Shown here piece after piece: positions 1 through 9,088 of a stretch of 64,000 nt of DNA (position 1 is its first letter; each line of letters begins with the position of its first letter). A model generated the notes under the pieces. It did no database searches and was not told where the DNA came from. It worked only from the letters and a program-made list of their open reading frames with translations. A program made the translations under genes and the position numbers. Location: NCBI GenBank assembly GCA_016793885.1, contig JAEUHE010000150.1, forward strand, positions 62,001-126,000, in the 5' to 3' direction. The DNA is from Verrucomicrobiales bacterium. Lineage in GTDB: Bacteria > Verrucomicrobiota > Verrucomicrobiia > Limisphaerales > UBA11320.

Positions 1-3000
1 GCTTTGGCCGCATCAGATCTCCGGAAGCGCTGGATCAGATATTGCACCTCCTCCAGGCTGCGGCCTGCACCCAATCGAAACGCCACCTCGTGTTCCTGCT
101 GATCCGCCAGTTCAACCTCAACCTGCACGGCGGTGCAGGGATCCAGCCCGGCGCCAGTCCTTCCCGACAGCCCCGTCCGTTTGAGTGCCGCCGGCGCGCT
201 CAGACGCCCGTGCCGCCCCAAAAACTCCTTACGATCGCAGGAGACGGAGCGCGTGGGTTCGCTGACGTCTACAAACGCGACGCGGCTTGCAAAGTCATTG
301 CTGAAGAGGTTGCGAGCCAGAATGGCTCCAGTCCTAGGATCGATCTCCGTTCGCACATGCATGAGTGTCTGCGGTCGGAGGGCTCCGAGGACCCATTCCC
401 AGTAGCCGAACACCGTCAGCCGGCGCGGCCTGCCCGACTCGTTGCGCAAACGCAGGGTGGTAAATTTGATGGGGGCGTCAGGTGCCACGAAAATGGTCAG
501 CTCCGAGTGGATGCCCTGCTGCCGATGTTCGAAGGTGCTGTAACCAAATCCATGGCTAATGCGATAGCTCCCGCTTCCGCGCGTCGGCAAGGGGCAGGGG
601 GACCAAAACTGCCCGGTCTCCTCATCGCGAATGTAAAATGCCTCTCCGCAGGGATCGGACACCGGATCGTTGCTCCATGGGGTCAGGCGGAATTCGTGGC
701 TGTTCTCGAGCCAGGAGTAGCCCGCCCCGCTCTCGGACACCACCGTGCCGAAGTAGGCGTTGGCAATCACATTGATCCAGGGGGCGGGGGTGGTTTGCGG
801 AAGCTGCGAACTGGCGCCTGCCTTGGTCTCTTGTGCAGGGGAGAACAACTGGGTCACGCTGTCGCGAATCTCGCTCTCGGCATGGTGGATCCAGCGCCGG
901 GGTGTCGCGAACAGTCGAAACCGCGGATCTTTCGCGGTGTTTCCGTTGGGCCGAAAGGATGGTGGCAGGCTCAACGGCTCCAGAGGCATTCCCCCGGAAA
1001 GCACCATCAAGTATTCCTTCCCGTCCTCCGTGAAGCCGCCGAGGCCGTTGTCGAAAAGGCGTGGCAGCGGGCTGGAATCTTCGATGGTTTCGGGAGCGGC
1101 GGGCAGAATCGAAGACCGCAGGGCGGGCATCTCCGGCTCGAAACCCGCCCGGCGCTCGACCTGTTGGCTCAGGGATCCAGCGCCATCCGTTAGAATGATT
1201 CTCGCGGCCGCGTGCAGCAGCAAGCGGTCTTCGGCCGGGAGTTGCTCCGCCCGACGCACAAAGATGCCCCCGGGTTTGTCCAGCATCTGCGATTCGATTC
1301 CCGACTCAATAATCTGGATAATGCTGGCATGCGCTGATTGGTGATAGACCGAGGTGTCCTCGTTCAGGATGACGAGATCAGCCGCCAGCCCCTTGATGCG
1401 CCAATAGGCATGCGCCCGAATCACCTGTCTCAGAAGTTCCGTCTTGGTGCCGTCGCTCAGGACCAGCAACGCGATCGGAAGATCCCCGGAAACTCCCAGG
1501 CTCCAGAGGCCGCTCTGGTTTTTTCGGTTGTTGAGGAGGGTGGTGCGAGTGGTGCGCCGGGTTTCATCGGCATAGATCAATGAACTCGCCAGCGCGCTGA
1601 ACAGACCGGCTTCTCCCCCCGTCACCCCCAAATTGCGCAGGGTGACCTGGCTTTCAGTCCAGGCCAGATCGACCAGCCGATCCGCCATTCGGTGAGTACG
1701 ATACTTGTCTCCCAGCCTGATTGCCATCTCGCGAGTCTCGCCCACCCCAAAGATAGCCTCCACCCGCACCTTGGATTCCGCCGGCACCAGCAGCACGCCG
1801 CGAAGGGCCACCAGGGGATCAAGCACCGAGCCCACTGAGTTGGACAGGGCCCCAGCTGCGAGCATAGCGGCCGGCGCCGCCAAATCCCGGCCTCGACCTA
1901 TGAATCGGGATCGGTCGGTTTCGTAGGAAAGGGATGACAATTCCTCGGCCGTCCCGATCAAGGAGTGGATGAACCAGATGGGTTTATCGCTGTCGGAGCG
2001 GCTCCGTCGCGTGCAGAGCAGGGACTGGCTGCTCTCGATAAACTCGGTCTGGACGAATAGATTGCTGAAAGCCGGGTGCGAAGCATCCGCAGATTGGGGC
2101 GCCAGAACAATCTCCGCGCAGGTGGTGACCTCGATCGACATCGGCTGGCTCGAATGATTGGCCAAGGTCAGACGGCGAAGCTCCACGTCGTCCTCGGGCG
2201 AGATACTGATTTCGAGGTGAATCTCCAGATCGCCCCGTCGCTGGCGAAACTCCGCGCGTCCCTGGTTAAAGGTAACTTCGTAAGTGCCCGAGGATTGGAG
2301 GGTGGGCTGGAAGGTGGCGGAGAACACGCTGCCATCGTCCAGATTTCTCAGGTAACAAAACGAGCCCCAGGCATCACGGGTCGCATCCTCTCGCCATCGC
2401 GTAAGAGCCAAATCCCGCCAGTGGCTGTAACCGCCCCCCGCTGACGAAATCATCAGATGATAGCGACCGTTCGACAGAAGGTGCACCTCGGGGCTCGGAA
2501 GGTCTGGTCGGGTAAAGACGCGCACTCCAGTATCGACTTCATCCTCGGTCAGCAACGGCACCGCCGACGCGACGGCTCCTTCCTCGGTGCCCAGCTTGGT
2601 CAGCGCCTTGGGGGTGCGCTCGTGAAGCAGGAGATCGACTGCTTTGAACATGGGGTCCGCGAGGAAGCGGCGTTGCATGGGCCGGTCTGCCAAGAGGTAG
2701 GTCAGGCTTAGCAGGCTCATCCCCGCGTGGTGAGCCATGTAGGATTTCACAATGGCCATGGTATGGCCGGGGGGCACTCGGGATGGCGTGTAGTCTATCG
2801 CTTCATAGAACCCGTAGTCGGACAAAGCTCCTTCCCGGGCGAGCCGCTCCAAGTTGAGAACCGCCTCCTCAGGAGCCACCATGAGGCCCATGACCGCCGC
2901 ATACGGCGCCAGCACAAGGTCATCCGACAATCCGCGTTTGAAGCCCAGCCCAGGCACGCCGAAGGCCCGATATTGGTAGTTCCGATGCGCATCGGTGAGG

Positions 3001-6000
3001 TTGTAGCCGGATTCCGAAATTCCCCAGGGCACGCCACAGATCTTGCCGTAGCTGATCTGCGCATGGATGGCCGCCTGGTAGGTCCGATCCAGCAATGTGC
3101 CGTCGTAGGAGGGCATCACCAGCAACGGCATCAGATACTCGAAGACCGAGCCGCTCCACGAAACCAGGACGGGCTCGCCTCCAACCGACGCGAGCAGACG
3201 ACCCAGCACGAACCAATGCTCCTGCGGAACCTGTCCCTGCGCGATGGCCACGAAGCTCGCCAGGCGGGCTTCCGACGCCAGGAGATCGTAGTGTCCTGCG
3301 TCAAAGCGATGCTCTCCCACATTGTAGCCCGTTCGGAACAGGTCGCGATCGACATCATATAAGAAGGCGAAATCCATGGACGCCATCTCCCGCGCCATCG
3401 CGGCGAGCTCGTCAAGCTCTCTCAAACGCTGCGCAGCCCTCTCCCGGACGGTCTCAGAGCTTCGCAACCGATGAGACCAATGCTCCGTCTGCTTTCGATC
3501 CCCGGACTTTCGGCTGCCCTCCAAGAGCGTGGAAAGCTTGGATTTGAGGCTGCTGTTCTCGCTCGCCAAGTCTCCCAGGGTCAGCATGCCTTCCAACTGG
3601 CGAAGCTCTCCGTCCAACTGTGGATCGAACGCCGGCTCCGCGGTGTGAAAGAGCCATGGAGCGAACCATTCCAATTCGTGCAGGTGCGCCTGAGCCTCGC
3701 GGAGAAACGCGGCACTCCAGAACGAGGCTTCCTCGGATCGAGACGACAAGTCGACGACCGCCTTTTCCGCCACGATAACTAATCGCCGCAGCAGGTGAGC
3801 CGCCGCGCCCGGGTCCGCCGGCGGGGAGTCCAGGGAAGCGAGGAATGGCTGCAGGTAAGCCGGTCCCCCCGCCGCTTCATAGAGGAGGGCCAACGTATCG
3901 CGCAGGCCGACGAAGATCTGGGCCCCTACCGGCTTGGCCGCGCGCCCTTCCTCTAGCCCTGCCGCGAGGACCATAAGACATCCGGCGAGATTGCCGCTAT
4001 CTACTGTCGAAACATAATGCGGCAATAGCGGTTTCAGAGTGCGCGTATCGTACCAATTATAGAGGTGTCCCCGGTATCGTTCCAGTCCGCGCAGCGTGCC
4101 CAGGGTCCGGCGACAGTGTTCGACCAGCTGCCCTTGAGAGAGATAACCAAGGTCGACCGCGGCGAGGTTCGAGAGCAGCCCCAGGCCGATGTTGGTGGGG
4201 GAGGTCCGTGAGGCCACCAAGGGAGCGGGGATCTCCTGGTAATTGTCAGGGGGAAGCCAATGCTCCTCCTGACTCACGAACGTTTCGAAGAACCGCCACG
4301 TCCTGCGGGCGCTGTGGCGGAGGAACGTGTGCTGCGTAGGGCTTAGCCGGATGGGACGGGTGGCGATCGGCAGGCTGATCCACCAGGCGGCCCACGGTGC
4401 GACGATCCAGGTCAGCCCGATGAGGGACTGAGGCAACTGGACGGGCAGGGAGTTGGCATACTCCAACACGAGCACCGCCACTCCCAGGACCGGGCAAATC
4501 CACATGCTCAGATAAAAACCGGCCCGGTCGGTGCGCGCGTTACGTTCCGCATCGCTGGAGGTCTGCCACTCCAGCAGACGCTTGCCGGTGAATAGCACTC
4601 GGGCCATCGTTCGGCCCACGGCATCCAGACTCATCCAGGCATCGTAGGGAAGAAATAACACTGTAAGGGATGTTTGAGCGAGCATGCGGAGCGAACCGCG
4701 CCCCACCGAAGCGAAATGCATCGCCCAGGGCCATTCCGCGGATTTGCGCCATGCGTCCCGAACCACTGTCAAAAACCCGGGCAAAAACAAGATGACGAGG
4801 GCCAGAGTCAGGCCTAGCTCCGGACGATGGGGTGCCAACCAGCCGCCTCCGACCATCAGGATCAGCAAGCTCAGTGGGACCACGCTTCGACGCAGATTGT
4901 CGAATATTTTCCAGCGGGACAGAGCGGAAATGGGATTGAGGATCCTTCGGGCGTCCGAGCCGGGAACACGGGGAAGCAGCCACTGTGAAATCTGCCAATC
5001 CCCGCGGATCCAGCGATGTCGGCGGTTCACGTCGGCGTTGTAACGAGAGGGGTGCTCCTCATAGAGCTCCACGTCGCTGACCAGGGCCGAGCGCGCGTGC
5101 ACCGATTCGATCAGGTCGTGGCTGAGAATGCTGTTTTCGGGGAAGCGACCCTTCATCGCCTGCTCAAATGCATCCACGTCATAAATGCCCTTCCCAATGA
5201 AGGAGCCTTCTCCGAAGACATCCTGGTAGACATCCGAAACCGCTCGGGTGTAGGGATCGATGCCGGCGTCGCCTGCGAAGAGCCGCACGAACCAGGATTT
5301 GGCCGCGCTCGGCAGGCTTACCCCTACGCGCGGCTGCAAAATGCCATATCCCTCGACCACAATCCCCTGGTTTGGATCCAGGCGCGGACGGTTGAGTGGA
5401 TGCGCAATGGTCCCGATTAGCTTCCTCGCCGCATCGCGTGGAAGCTGGGTGTCAGTGTCCAGTGTGATAACGTACCGAATCGTCGGCAGCCGTTCGATGG
5501 ATCCTACGATCGTGGAGAACCGCTCCAACCCATGGCCGCGCAGAATCGCGTTGAACTCGGCGAGCTTGCCTCGTTTTCTCTCGTAGCCCATCCAGGTGCC
5601 CTGAACCGCATTCCATCGGCGAGGGCGATGAAACAAATAGAAGATGCCGGGACGGTCGGCCTGGTATTTCGCATTCAGGAGTTCCACTCCGGAATGAATC
5701 CGTGCCACGAGTTCTGCGTCGCCCTGAACCGTTTCGCTCGCAGCATCTCGAAAGTCGGTCAGCAGGGCGAAGTAAACCTGGCGGTCACGGTTGGCGAGAT
5801 AGTGTATCTCGAGTGTTTCCAGCAGCTGATCGGCTGTTTCCGTGCTCGTCAGCAGGGTTGGCACCACCACCATGGTGGTCGAGCGCTCATCCACCCCGTT
5901 AGAAAAATCCATCCTGGGCAGCAGTCTCGGTTTGACCACCATGGTTGACAAGGCGTTCATCAACGCGATCGCCAACTGACTCGAGGCGAGAACCGTCGTG

Positions 6001-7340
6001 CCGCCGAACAGCAGAACTTTCCACCACGGACTTTCGGAGTCCTGGGCTGCCATAACGCCGTACGCGCTCATCAGCAGCACAATGAACGCGCTGCCGCCCA
6101 AGTAGTATTTTAGGGGATGATCTCGGATCAGACGCTCGAGCCTTAGCTTGAGGGGCAGGGAGGCTTGGAGTCGATGTTCGAGCTGGCGGCGGCCCCTGTC
6201 CGCCAGGTGGAACCCCACATGCTGATCGCGATCGCCGCTGCCTGCGCGGGCGGACTCGATCGCCATGTGCGCCACCTGTGGCTCGTTGGATCCGCTGTGA
6301 CGCGCGATTTGTTCCACACAGTGGCGATAATGATCGCGCGTCGCAAAATCCATGCTGGCATAGACCCCGGCCGGATCGTTCCGCAATTCGCGCTCCACAT
6401 GACTGAGCGTTTCCACAAATTGACGCCAATCATATGCCCCCAGAAAACGCAGGCTGGAGATCGAGCGGCTAACGGAAGCTTGATCTGAGGTTTGGTCGCG
6501 GCTTTCCTTGAGAATCATCTCCTCGACGGAAGTTCCGTTTTGCGCAATTCGCTGTTCCAGCCAATGCCGGGCGAAGTGCACGGCTGGATCCAGCCGGGAG
6601 ACGCGTTGGCAGAACTGGGCCACGAAGGCGCTGTGAAAGGAAAGCTTGGATTGGGCCATTTCGGCGACGACGACCAGCAAATCAGAAGGGTTGGTCGTCA
6701 GGACTTTTTCCAGACGGTCGGCCCAAGCGTCCGCCAGGTCGCGTTCATGTCGACCGATCGTGACCCGCGCACTGATTCTCCTCAGGTTCTCGATCAGCCC
6801 CAGGCGAAGCATGATCGGCACCGCCCACAGCTCGCCCAACGTGAGGGGGAGCTCTGGGCGATAGGCCGCGACGAAGCTAATCAATAGCTCGGAATCGACC
6901 TGCGCATCCGTGTGCGCCAGGAACTCCAGCATTAAATCGTAAATTCGGGGAAGACCGGCTGAGGGGCCCGCTGACAGGGCTGGAAGCTCCTTGCTGTAGC
7001 TGCTAGGCAGATGTCGTCGCGCCAGGGTGATTTGCTCACTGATCAGTCCCAGGTTGTCCAGCAACCACTCGGCCGCCGGCGTCATCACCCGCACTTGCCT
7101 TACTCCTAGGGAAGCGCGGTTAAAAGTGCTGAGCGCTGCTTCATTCGCATCCAGGCGGCGGAGCAGATGGCTCGAGCGCGTCTGTTTGCCCACTCGGTGA
7201 AGCCGGGCCATGGTGCCGGCTCGCGCCTCCAGTTCGTCCCTGCCGAGCAGTTCCCCCCGAAGTGGGGGTTCGAGCGGCTGAGAGAAGCGAGGAAGCCACG
7301 ACCGAAGGGTGGTCATCCATATGGAGAAAGTGGATTGCAT
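1..7340 (-). CDS. ndvB: cyclic beta-1,2-glucan synthase, NdvB/ChvB-like (3' end outside window)
   Basis: An uninterrupted minus-strand reading frame of about 2,446 codons enters from the left edge. The family makes periplasmic cyclic beta-1,2-glucan, linked to osmoadaptation and envelope integrity, by initiating, elongating and cyclising a protein-linked glucan at the inner membrane. The order seen matches the family: an N-terminal region with PLRGELLG, membrane segments near residue 410, a GT84-type core containing LDTDTQLPRDA near residue 620, more membrane segments near 800-900, a glycoamylase-like block (DFAFLYDVDRDLFRTGYN), then two beta-sandwich blocks of the GH94 type (the second with QFWSP). 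The C-terminal GH94 catalytic part, about 400 residues in full-length relatives, would lie beyond base 1. The first ATG after an in-frame stop is at 7340; a second in-frame ATG at 7316 is equally plausible. Neither has a clear Shine-Dalgarno. It lies 65 bp after a DUF2934 gene and is probably co-transcribed with it. Confidence 0.93.
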   Translation of the reverse strand, partial: MQSTFSIWMTTLRSWLPRFSQPLEPPLRGELLGRDELEARAGTMARLHRVGKQTRSSHLLRRLDANEAALSTFNRASLGVRQVRVMTPAAEWLLDNLGLISEQITLARRHLPSSYSKELPALSAGPSAGLPRIYDLMLEFLAHTDAQVDSELLISFVAAYRPELPLTLGELWAVPIMLRLGLIENLRRISARVTIGRHERDLADAWADRLEKVLTTNPSDLLVVVAEMAQSKLSFHSAFVAQFCQRVSRLDPAVHFARHWLEQRIAQNGTSVEEMILKESRDQTSDQASVSRSISSLRFLGAYDWRQFVETLSHVERELRNDPAGVYASMDFATRDHYRHCVEQIARHSGSNEPQVAHMAIESARAGSGDRDQHVGFHLADRGRRQLEHRLQASLPLKLRLERLIRDHPLKYYLGGSAFIVLLMSAYGVMAAQDSESPWWKVLLFGGTTVLASSQLAIALMNALSTMVVKPRLLPRMDFSNGVDERSTTMVVVPTLLTSTETADQLLETLEIHYLANRDRQVYFALLTDFRDAASETVQGDAELVARIHSGVELLNAKYQADRPGIFYLFHRPRRWNAVQGTWMGYERKRGKLAEFNAILRGHGLERFSTIVGSIERLPTIRYVITLDTDTQLPRDAARKLIGTIAHPLNRPRLDPNQGIVVEGYGILQPRVGVSLPSAAKSWFVRLFAGDAGIDPYTRAVSDVYQDVFGEGSFIGKGIYDVDAFEQAMKGRFPENSILSHDLIESVHARSALVSDVELYEEHPSRYNADVNRRHRWIRGDWQISQWLLPRVPGSDARRILNPISALSRWKIFDNLRRSVVPLSLLILMVGGGWLAPHRPELGLTLALVILFLPGFLTVVRDAWRKSAEWPWAMHFASVGRGSLRMLAQTSLTVLFLPYDAWMSLDAVGRTMARVLFTGKRLLEWQTSSDAERNARTDRAGFYLSMWICPVLGVAVLVLEYANSLPVQLPQSLIGLTWIVAPWAAWWISLPIATRPIRLSPTQHTFLRHSARRTWRFFETFVSQEEHWLPPDNYQEIPAPLVASRTSPTNIGLGLLSNLAAVDLGYLSQGQLVEHCRRTLGTLRGLERYRGHLYNWYDTRTLKPLLPHYVSTVDSGNLAGCLMVLAAGLEEGRAAKPVGAQIFVGLRDTLALLYEAAGGPAYLQPFLASLDSPPADPGAAAHLLRRLVIVAEKAVVDLSSRSEEASFWSAAFLREAQAHLHELEWFAPWLFHTAEPAFDPQLDGELRQLEGMLTLGDLASENSSLKSKLSTLLEGSRKSGDRKQTEHWSHRLRSSETVRERAAQRLRELDELAAMAREMASMDFAFLYDVDRDLFRTGYNVGEHRFDAGHYDLLASEARLASFVAIAQGQVPQEHWFVLGRLLASVGGEPVLVSWSGSVFEYLMPLLVMPSYDGTLLDRTYQAAIHAQISYGKICGVPWGISESGYNLTDAHRNYQYRAFGVPGLGFKRGLSDDLVLAPYAAVMGLMVAPEEAVLNLERLAREGALSDYGFYEAIDYTPSRVPPGHTMAIVKSYMAHHAGMSLLSLTYLLADRPMQRRFLADPMFKAVDLLLHERTPKALTKLGTEEGAVASAVPLLTEDEVDTGVRVFTRPDLPSPEVHLLSNGRYHLMISSAGGGYSHWRDLALTRWREDATRDAWGSFCYLRNLDDGSVFSATFQPTLQSSGTYEVTFNQGRAEFRQRRGDLEIHLEISISPEDDVELRRLTLANHSSQPMSIEVTTCAEIVLAPQSADASHPAFSNLFVQTEFIESSQSLLCTRRSRSDSDKPIWFIHSLIGTAEELSSLSYETDRSRFIGRGRDLAAPAAMLAAGALSNSVGSVLDPLVALRGVLLVPAESKVRVEAIFGVGETREMAIRLGDKYRTHRMADRLVDLAWTESQVTLRNLGVTGGEAGLFSALASSLIYADETRRTTRTTLLNNRKNQSGLWSLGVSGDLPIALLVLSDGTKTELLRQVIRAHAYWRIKGLAADLVILNEDTSVYHQSAHASIIQIIESGIESQMLDKPGGIFVRRAEQLPAEDRLLLHAAARIILTDGAGSLSQQVERRAGFEPEMPALRSSILPAAPETIEDSSPLPRLFDNGLGGFTEDGKEYLMVLSGGMPLEPLSLPPSFRPNGNTAKDPRFRLFATPRRWIHHAESEIRDSVTQLFSPAQETKAGASSQLPQTTPAPWINVIANAYFGTVVSESGAGYSWLENSHEFRLTPWSNDPVSDPCGEAFYIRDEETGQFWSPCPLPTRGSGSYRISHGFGYSTFEHRQQGIHSELTIFVAPDAPIKFTTLRLRNESGRPRRLTVFGYWEWVLGALRPQTLMHVRTEIDPRTGAILARNLFSNDFASRVAFVDVSEPTRSVSCDRKEFLGRHGRLSAPAALKRTGLSGRTGAGLDPCTAVQVEVELADQQEHEVAFRLGAGRSLEEVQYLIQRFRRSDAAK

Positions 7341-7405
7341 CCAGTACTGCGCTCGGGGTCAGCCGCCAGGGCTTGTTCTTCCTTCGCGGTGGCTGGCACT
7401 TTCCG

Positions 7406-7600
7406 TCAACTCCACACTGGATCGCCTCCCTCGCTGTTCCTAAATCGAAACCAGGCTTCCGCTTCTAGCCAATGTTGGGAGCCTTCGCCGGGCACATCCC
7501 CACGTTCCAGCGAGAGCCGCTGGGCCAGTGCTCTCACATCTTCGGGGCTCACTAAACCGTTTTGGTAATAGTCGGCAGGATAACAGTTGTTCGTGTTCAT
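7406..7600 (-). CDS. DUF2934 family small protein
   Basis: This 64-residue protein carries the DUF2934 signature: an ALAQRLSLERG helix followed by SQHWLEAEAWF. The family is small, soluble and of unknown function, and often sits beside glycogen, trehalose or glucan genes. AAGGA lies six bases before the ATG at 7600. An upstream in-frame ATG at 7657 has no such support. It is followed by the cyclic glucan synthase gene, which suggests one transcript and possibly a role in the same osmotic or envelope response. A sigma-54-like sequence lies very close to the start; see that entry. Confidence 0.75.
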   Translation of the reverse strand: MNTNNCYPADYYQNGLVSPEDVRALAQRLSLERGDVPGEGSQHWLEAEAWFRFRNSEGGDPVWS

Positions 7601-7612
7601 ACTCGTTCCTTC

Positions 7613-7628
7613 AGCAGGAACCGCGCCG
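7613..7628 (-). promoter_or_regulatory. possible sigma-54 promoter for the DUF2934/glucan synthase operon
   Basis: The minus strand reads CGGCGCGGTTCCTGCT, with GG and GC 10 bp apart. It is 76 bp downstream of a TGCA palindrome at 7704-7716. The predicted transcription start would fall only 2-3 bases before the ATG at 7600 and would leave the AAGGA outside the mRNA, so this is one of the weaker members of the set. Confidence 0.4.
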
Positions 7629-7703
7629 GACATCGCTGGTTTCGGTAAAGCCAACAATACAAGGCATCTAGCAAGTGAGGGAAAGAGGCCGCGGAAAGAG
7701 TTT

Positions 7704-7716
7704 ATGCAAATTGCAA
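7704..7716. promoter_or_regulatory. TGCA-palindrome enhancer-like site
   Basis: ATGCAAATTGCAA matches the recurrent TTGCA-N3-TGCAA palindrome found upstream of many sigma-54-like promoters in this window. A half-matching GTGCATAAGCATC follows at 7731-7743. Confidence 0.5.
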
Positions 7717-7800
7717 TGGCTCATCGCGAGGTGCATAAGCATCCTGAAAGGTGGGCTCCCCGTTGGTCCGCGCCGCCGCGTCTGAGGCCTAAAATAATGA

Positions 7801-7827
7801 AGGGAGCTGCAGTAGCTGCAGCTCCCT
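7801..7827 (-). terminator. hairpin terminator after the BON lipoprotein gene
   Basis: There is a perfect 12-bp stem (AGGGAGCTGCAG / CTGCAGCTCCCT) with a 3-base loop. Read on the minus strand it is followed by a T-rich stretch (TCATTATTTTA). It lies about 70 bp after the stop codon of the BON gene. Confidence 0.65.
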
Positions 7828-7895
7828 AGCATTCTCGCGACCTGCGGGCTGTGGGCGGAGGTGAGACCCAATACGAGCGGCTGAGTTGAGCTGCT

Positions 7896-8234
7896 CTACT
7901 GAGTCGGCTTCTTGAGCGAGATCTTGTTATCAACCTTTTTGACGCCGGCCACCTTCTCCGTGATTTCGCCGGCCTGGTCCTTCTGAGCCTCCGAATCGAC
8001 AAAGCCGCTGAGTTGGACGTGGCTGTGGAAGGTGGAGACAATCACCCCGTCATATTTGTACTGGGGATCGGTCGCAAGCGCGGCTTTAACCCGAGTGGTG
8101 ATGGTGCCGTCTTCGCGGTTTTGCTCGGCTGTTCGATCGCTGCTCGCATTGGTCATGCAACCGGTCCAGAGCCCGGTGCTCAGGAGGATACTGGAACTGG
8201 CTAGAAGGGAGAGAAAATTGGGGGAGCATTTCAT
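7896..8234 (-). CDS. BON-domain lipoprotein (OsmY-like)
   Basis: This is a 112-residue protein with a signal peptide ending in the lipobox LWTGC at about residue 26, so it should be lipid-anchored in the envelope. The remainder is one BON domain: TTRVKAALATDP, then VQLSGFVDSEAQKDQA, then VAGVKKVDNKI. BON domains bind phospholipid surfaces, and OsmY-type proteins are induced by osmotic stress. It is a single-gene unit between a strong sigma-54-like promoter and a hairpin terminator. Confidence 0.88.
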   Translation of the reverse strand: MKCSPNFLSLLASSSILLSTGLWTGCMTNASSDRTAEQNREDGTITTRVKAALATDPQYKYDGVIVSTFHSHVQLSGFVDSEAQKDQAGEITEKVAGVKKVDNKISLKKPTQ

Positions 8235-8289
8235 GGGGAACCTATTTATGGTTGAGGTGATGATGTTTTTTTACTTGTGAGTAATCTTT

Positions 8290-8305
8290 AGCAGCGTACG
8301 TGCCA
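8290..8305 (-). promoter_or_regulatory. sigma-54 (-24/-12) promoter of the BON lipoprotein gene
   Basis: The minus strand reads TGGCACGTACGCTGCT, close to the textbook TGGCACG-N4-TTGCT. The predicted start would leave a leader of about 45 bases before the ATG at 8234. I see no TGCA palindrome within 120 bp upstream, where the sequence is the 3' end of the receiver gene. Confidence 0.72.
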
Positions 8306-8327
8306 GCGGTGGTGTCCCGACGAATGC

Positions 8328-8759
8328 TCAGTCCAACCGCGACTGATTGGCTTTCAACAATAAGGTGGATTCGACCAAGGACCTGAGCTCATCAATCGAA
8401 AATGGTTTCTGCAGCCGTTTGGCTTGTATCCGGAAGGGAATCCGCGCATCGGCTGACATGAGAATGAACGGGGGCGGGTTACCTCGCTCCACGATCCAGT
8501 CCATAAACTCTAGTCCGGTGCCGTCGGGAAGGTGGTAGTCCGAAATAATCAGGTTGTAGCTTGATTTTTCGGAGGCGTAGAGTTTTGCCTCATCGAGCGT
8601 GGCAGCCGTGACCGCCGACCATCCCCACCCGGCGAACGTTCTCCAAAGAATGCGGCGGAGAGCCGGATCATCCTCCAGAATCAGGATGCGAGGCGTCCTG
8701 CCGGATGTCACGTCCTGCCGGTGCGTCTCCAAGGTGAGTAGATCGGGCGAGAGTTCCAT
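8328..8759 (-). CDS. single-domain response regulator (CheY-like receiver)
   Basis: This 143-residue protein is one receiver domain preceded by about 22 extra residues. The acidic pair is in ILILEDDP near residue 30, the phospho-acceptor is Asp74 in IISDYHLPDGTG, and the conserved Lys is in QKPFSIDE. There is no output domain, so it probably acts in a phosphorelay or by protein contact. The LPDGTG run resembles the receivers fused to the hybrid kinases at 20.8 and 49.6 kb. The partner kinase is not adjacent. Confidence 0.88.
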   Translation of the reverse strand: MELSPDLLTLETHRQDVTSGRTPRILILEDDPALRRILWRTFAGWGWSAVTAATLDEAKLYASEKSSYNLIISDYHLPDGTGLEFMDWIVERGNPPPFILMSADARIPFRIQAKRLQKPFSIDELRSLVESTLLLKANQSRLD

Positions 8760-8918
8760 AGGTTATCGAGGTTGATGTGATCGTTGATTCATCGGCGTTC
8801 GTGACCTGTGTCGGGTCTCAAACCGCGCCAAGCATCCTTAGCTGGTGGTGTGCCATGAGTCCGCCGAGCGGAGCGTGCAGTTATGGACCCTGATAAGATC
8901 CCCTCGGGCCTGAGACGC

Positions 8919-8961
8919 TTGCATTTCGCCCGGTCGGTTCGCCGGACCATGCAAAGCGCTC
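8919..8961. promoter_or_regulatory. paired TGCA-palindrome enhancer-like sites
   Basis: TTGCATTTCGCCC at 8919 and ATGCAAAGCGCTC at 8949 have centres 30 bp apart. They lie about 50-80 bp upstream of a sigma-54-like promoter. They sit in the otherwise gene-free interval 8760-9088, in which I see nothing else except that promoter. Confidence 0.45.
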
Positions 8962-9004
8962 TGCAGCTTAAGCATCGGACGTCCGCTGGCCGTGCTTCCC
9001 GTCT

Positions 9005-9020
9005 CGGCACGATTCCGGCT
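9005..9020 (+). promoter_or_regulatory. sigma-54 promoter upstream of the AsmA-like gene
   Basis: CGGCACGATTCCGGCT has the GG-N10-GC spacing. Fifteen of its 16 bases match the minus-strand element at 61314-61329. The predicted start leaves about 57 bases of leader before 9089. Confidence 0.65.
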
Positions 9021-9088
9021 TTTGCATGGCATGACTCTGAAGCCTGCGAACGGGAAAGGCGCATGCCTCGCGCAGCGTCCGGCGGTGA

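Noticed and set aside
42-1344. Long plus-strand open frames (up to 383 codons) at the left edge
   Set aside because: They are antisense to the strongly conserved glucan synthase frame; composition is typical of GC-rich shadow frames.
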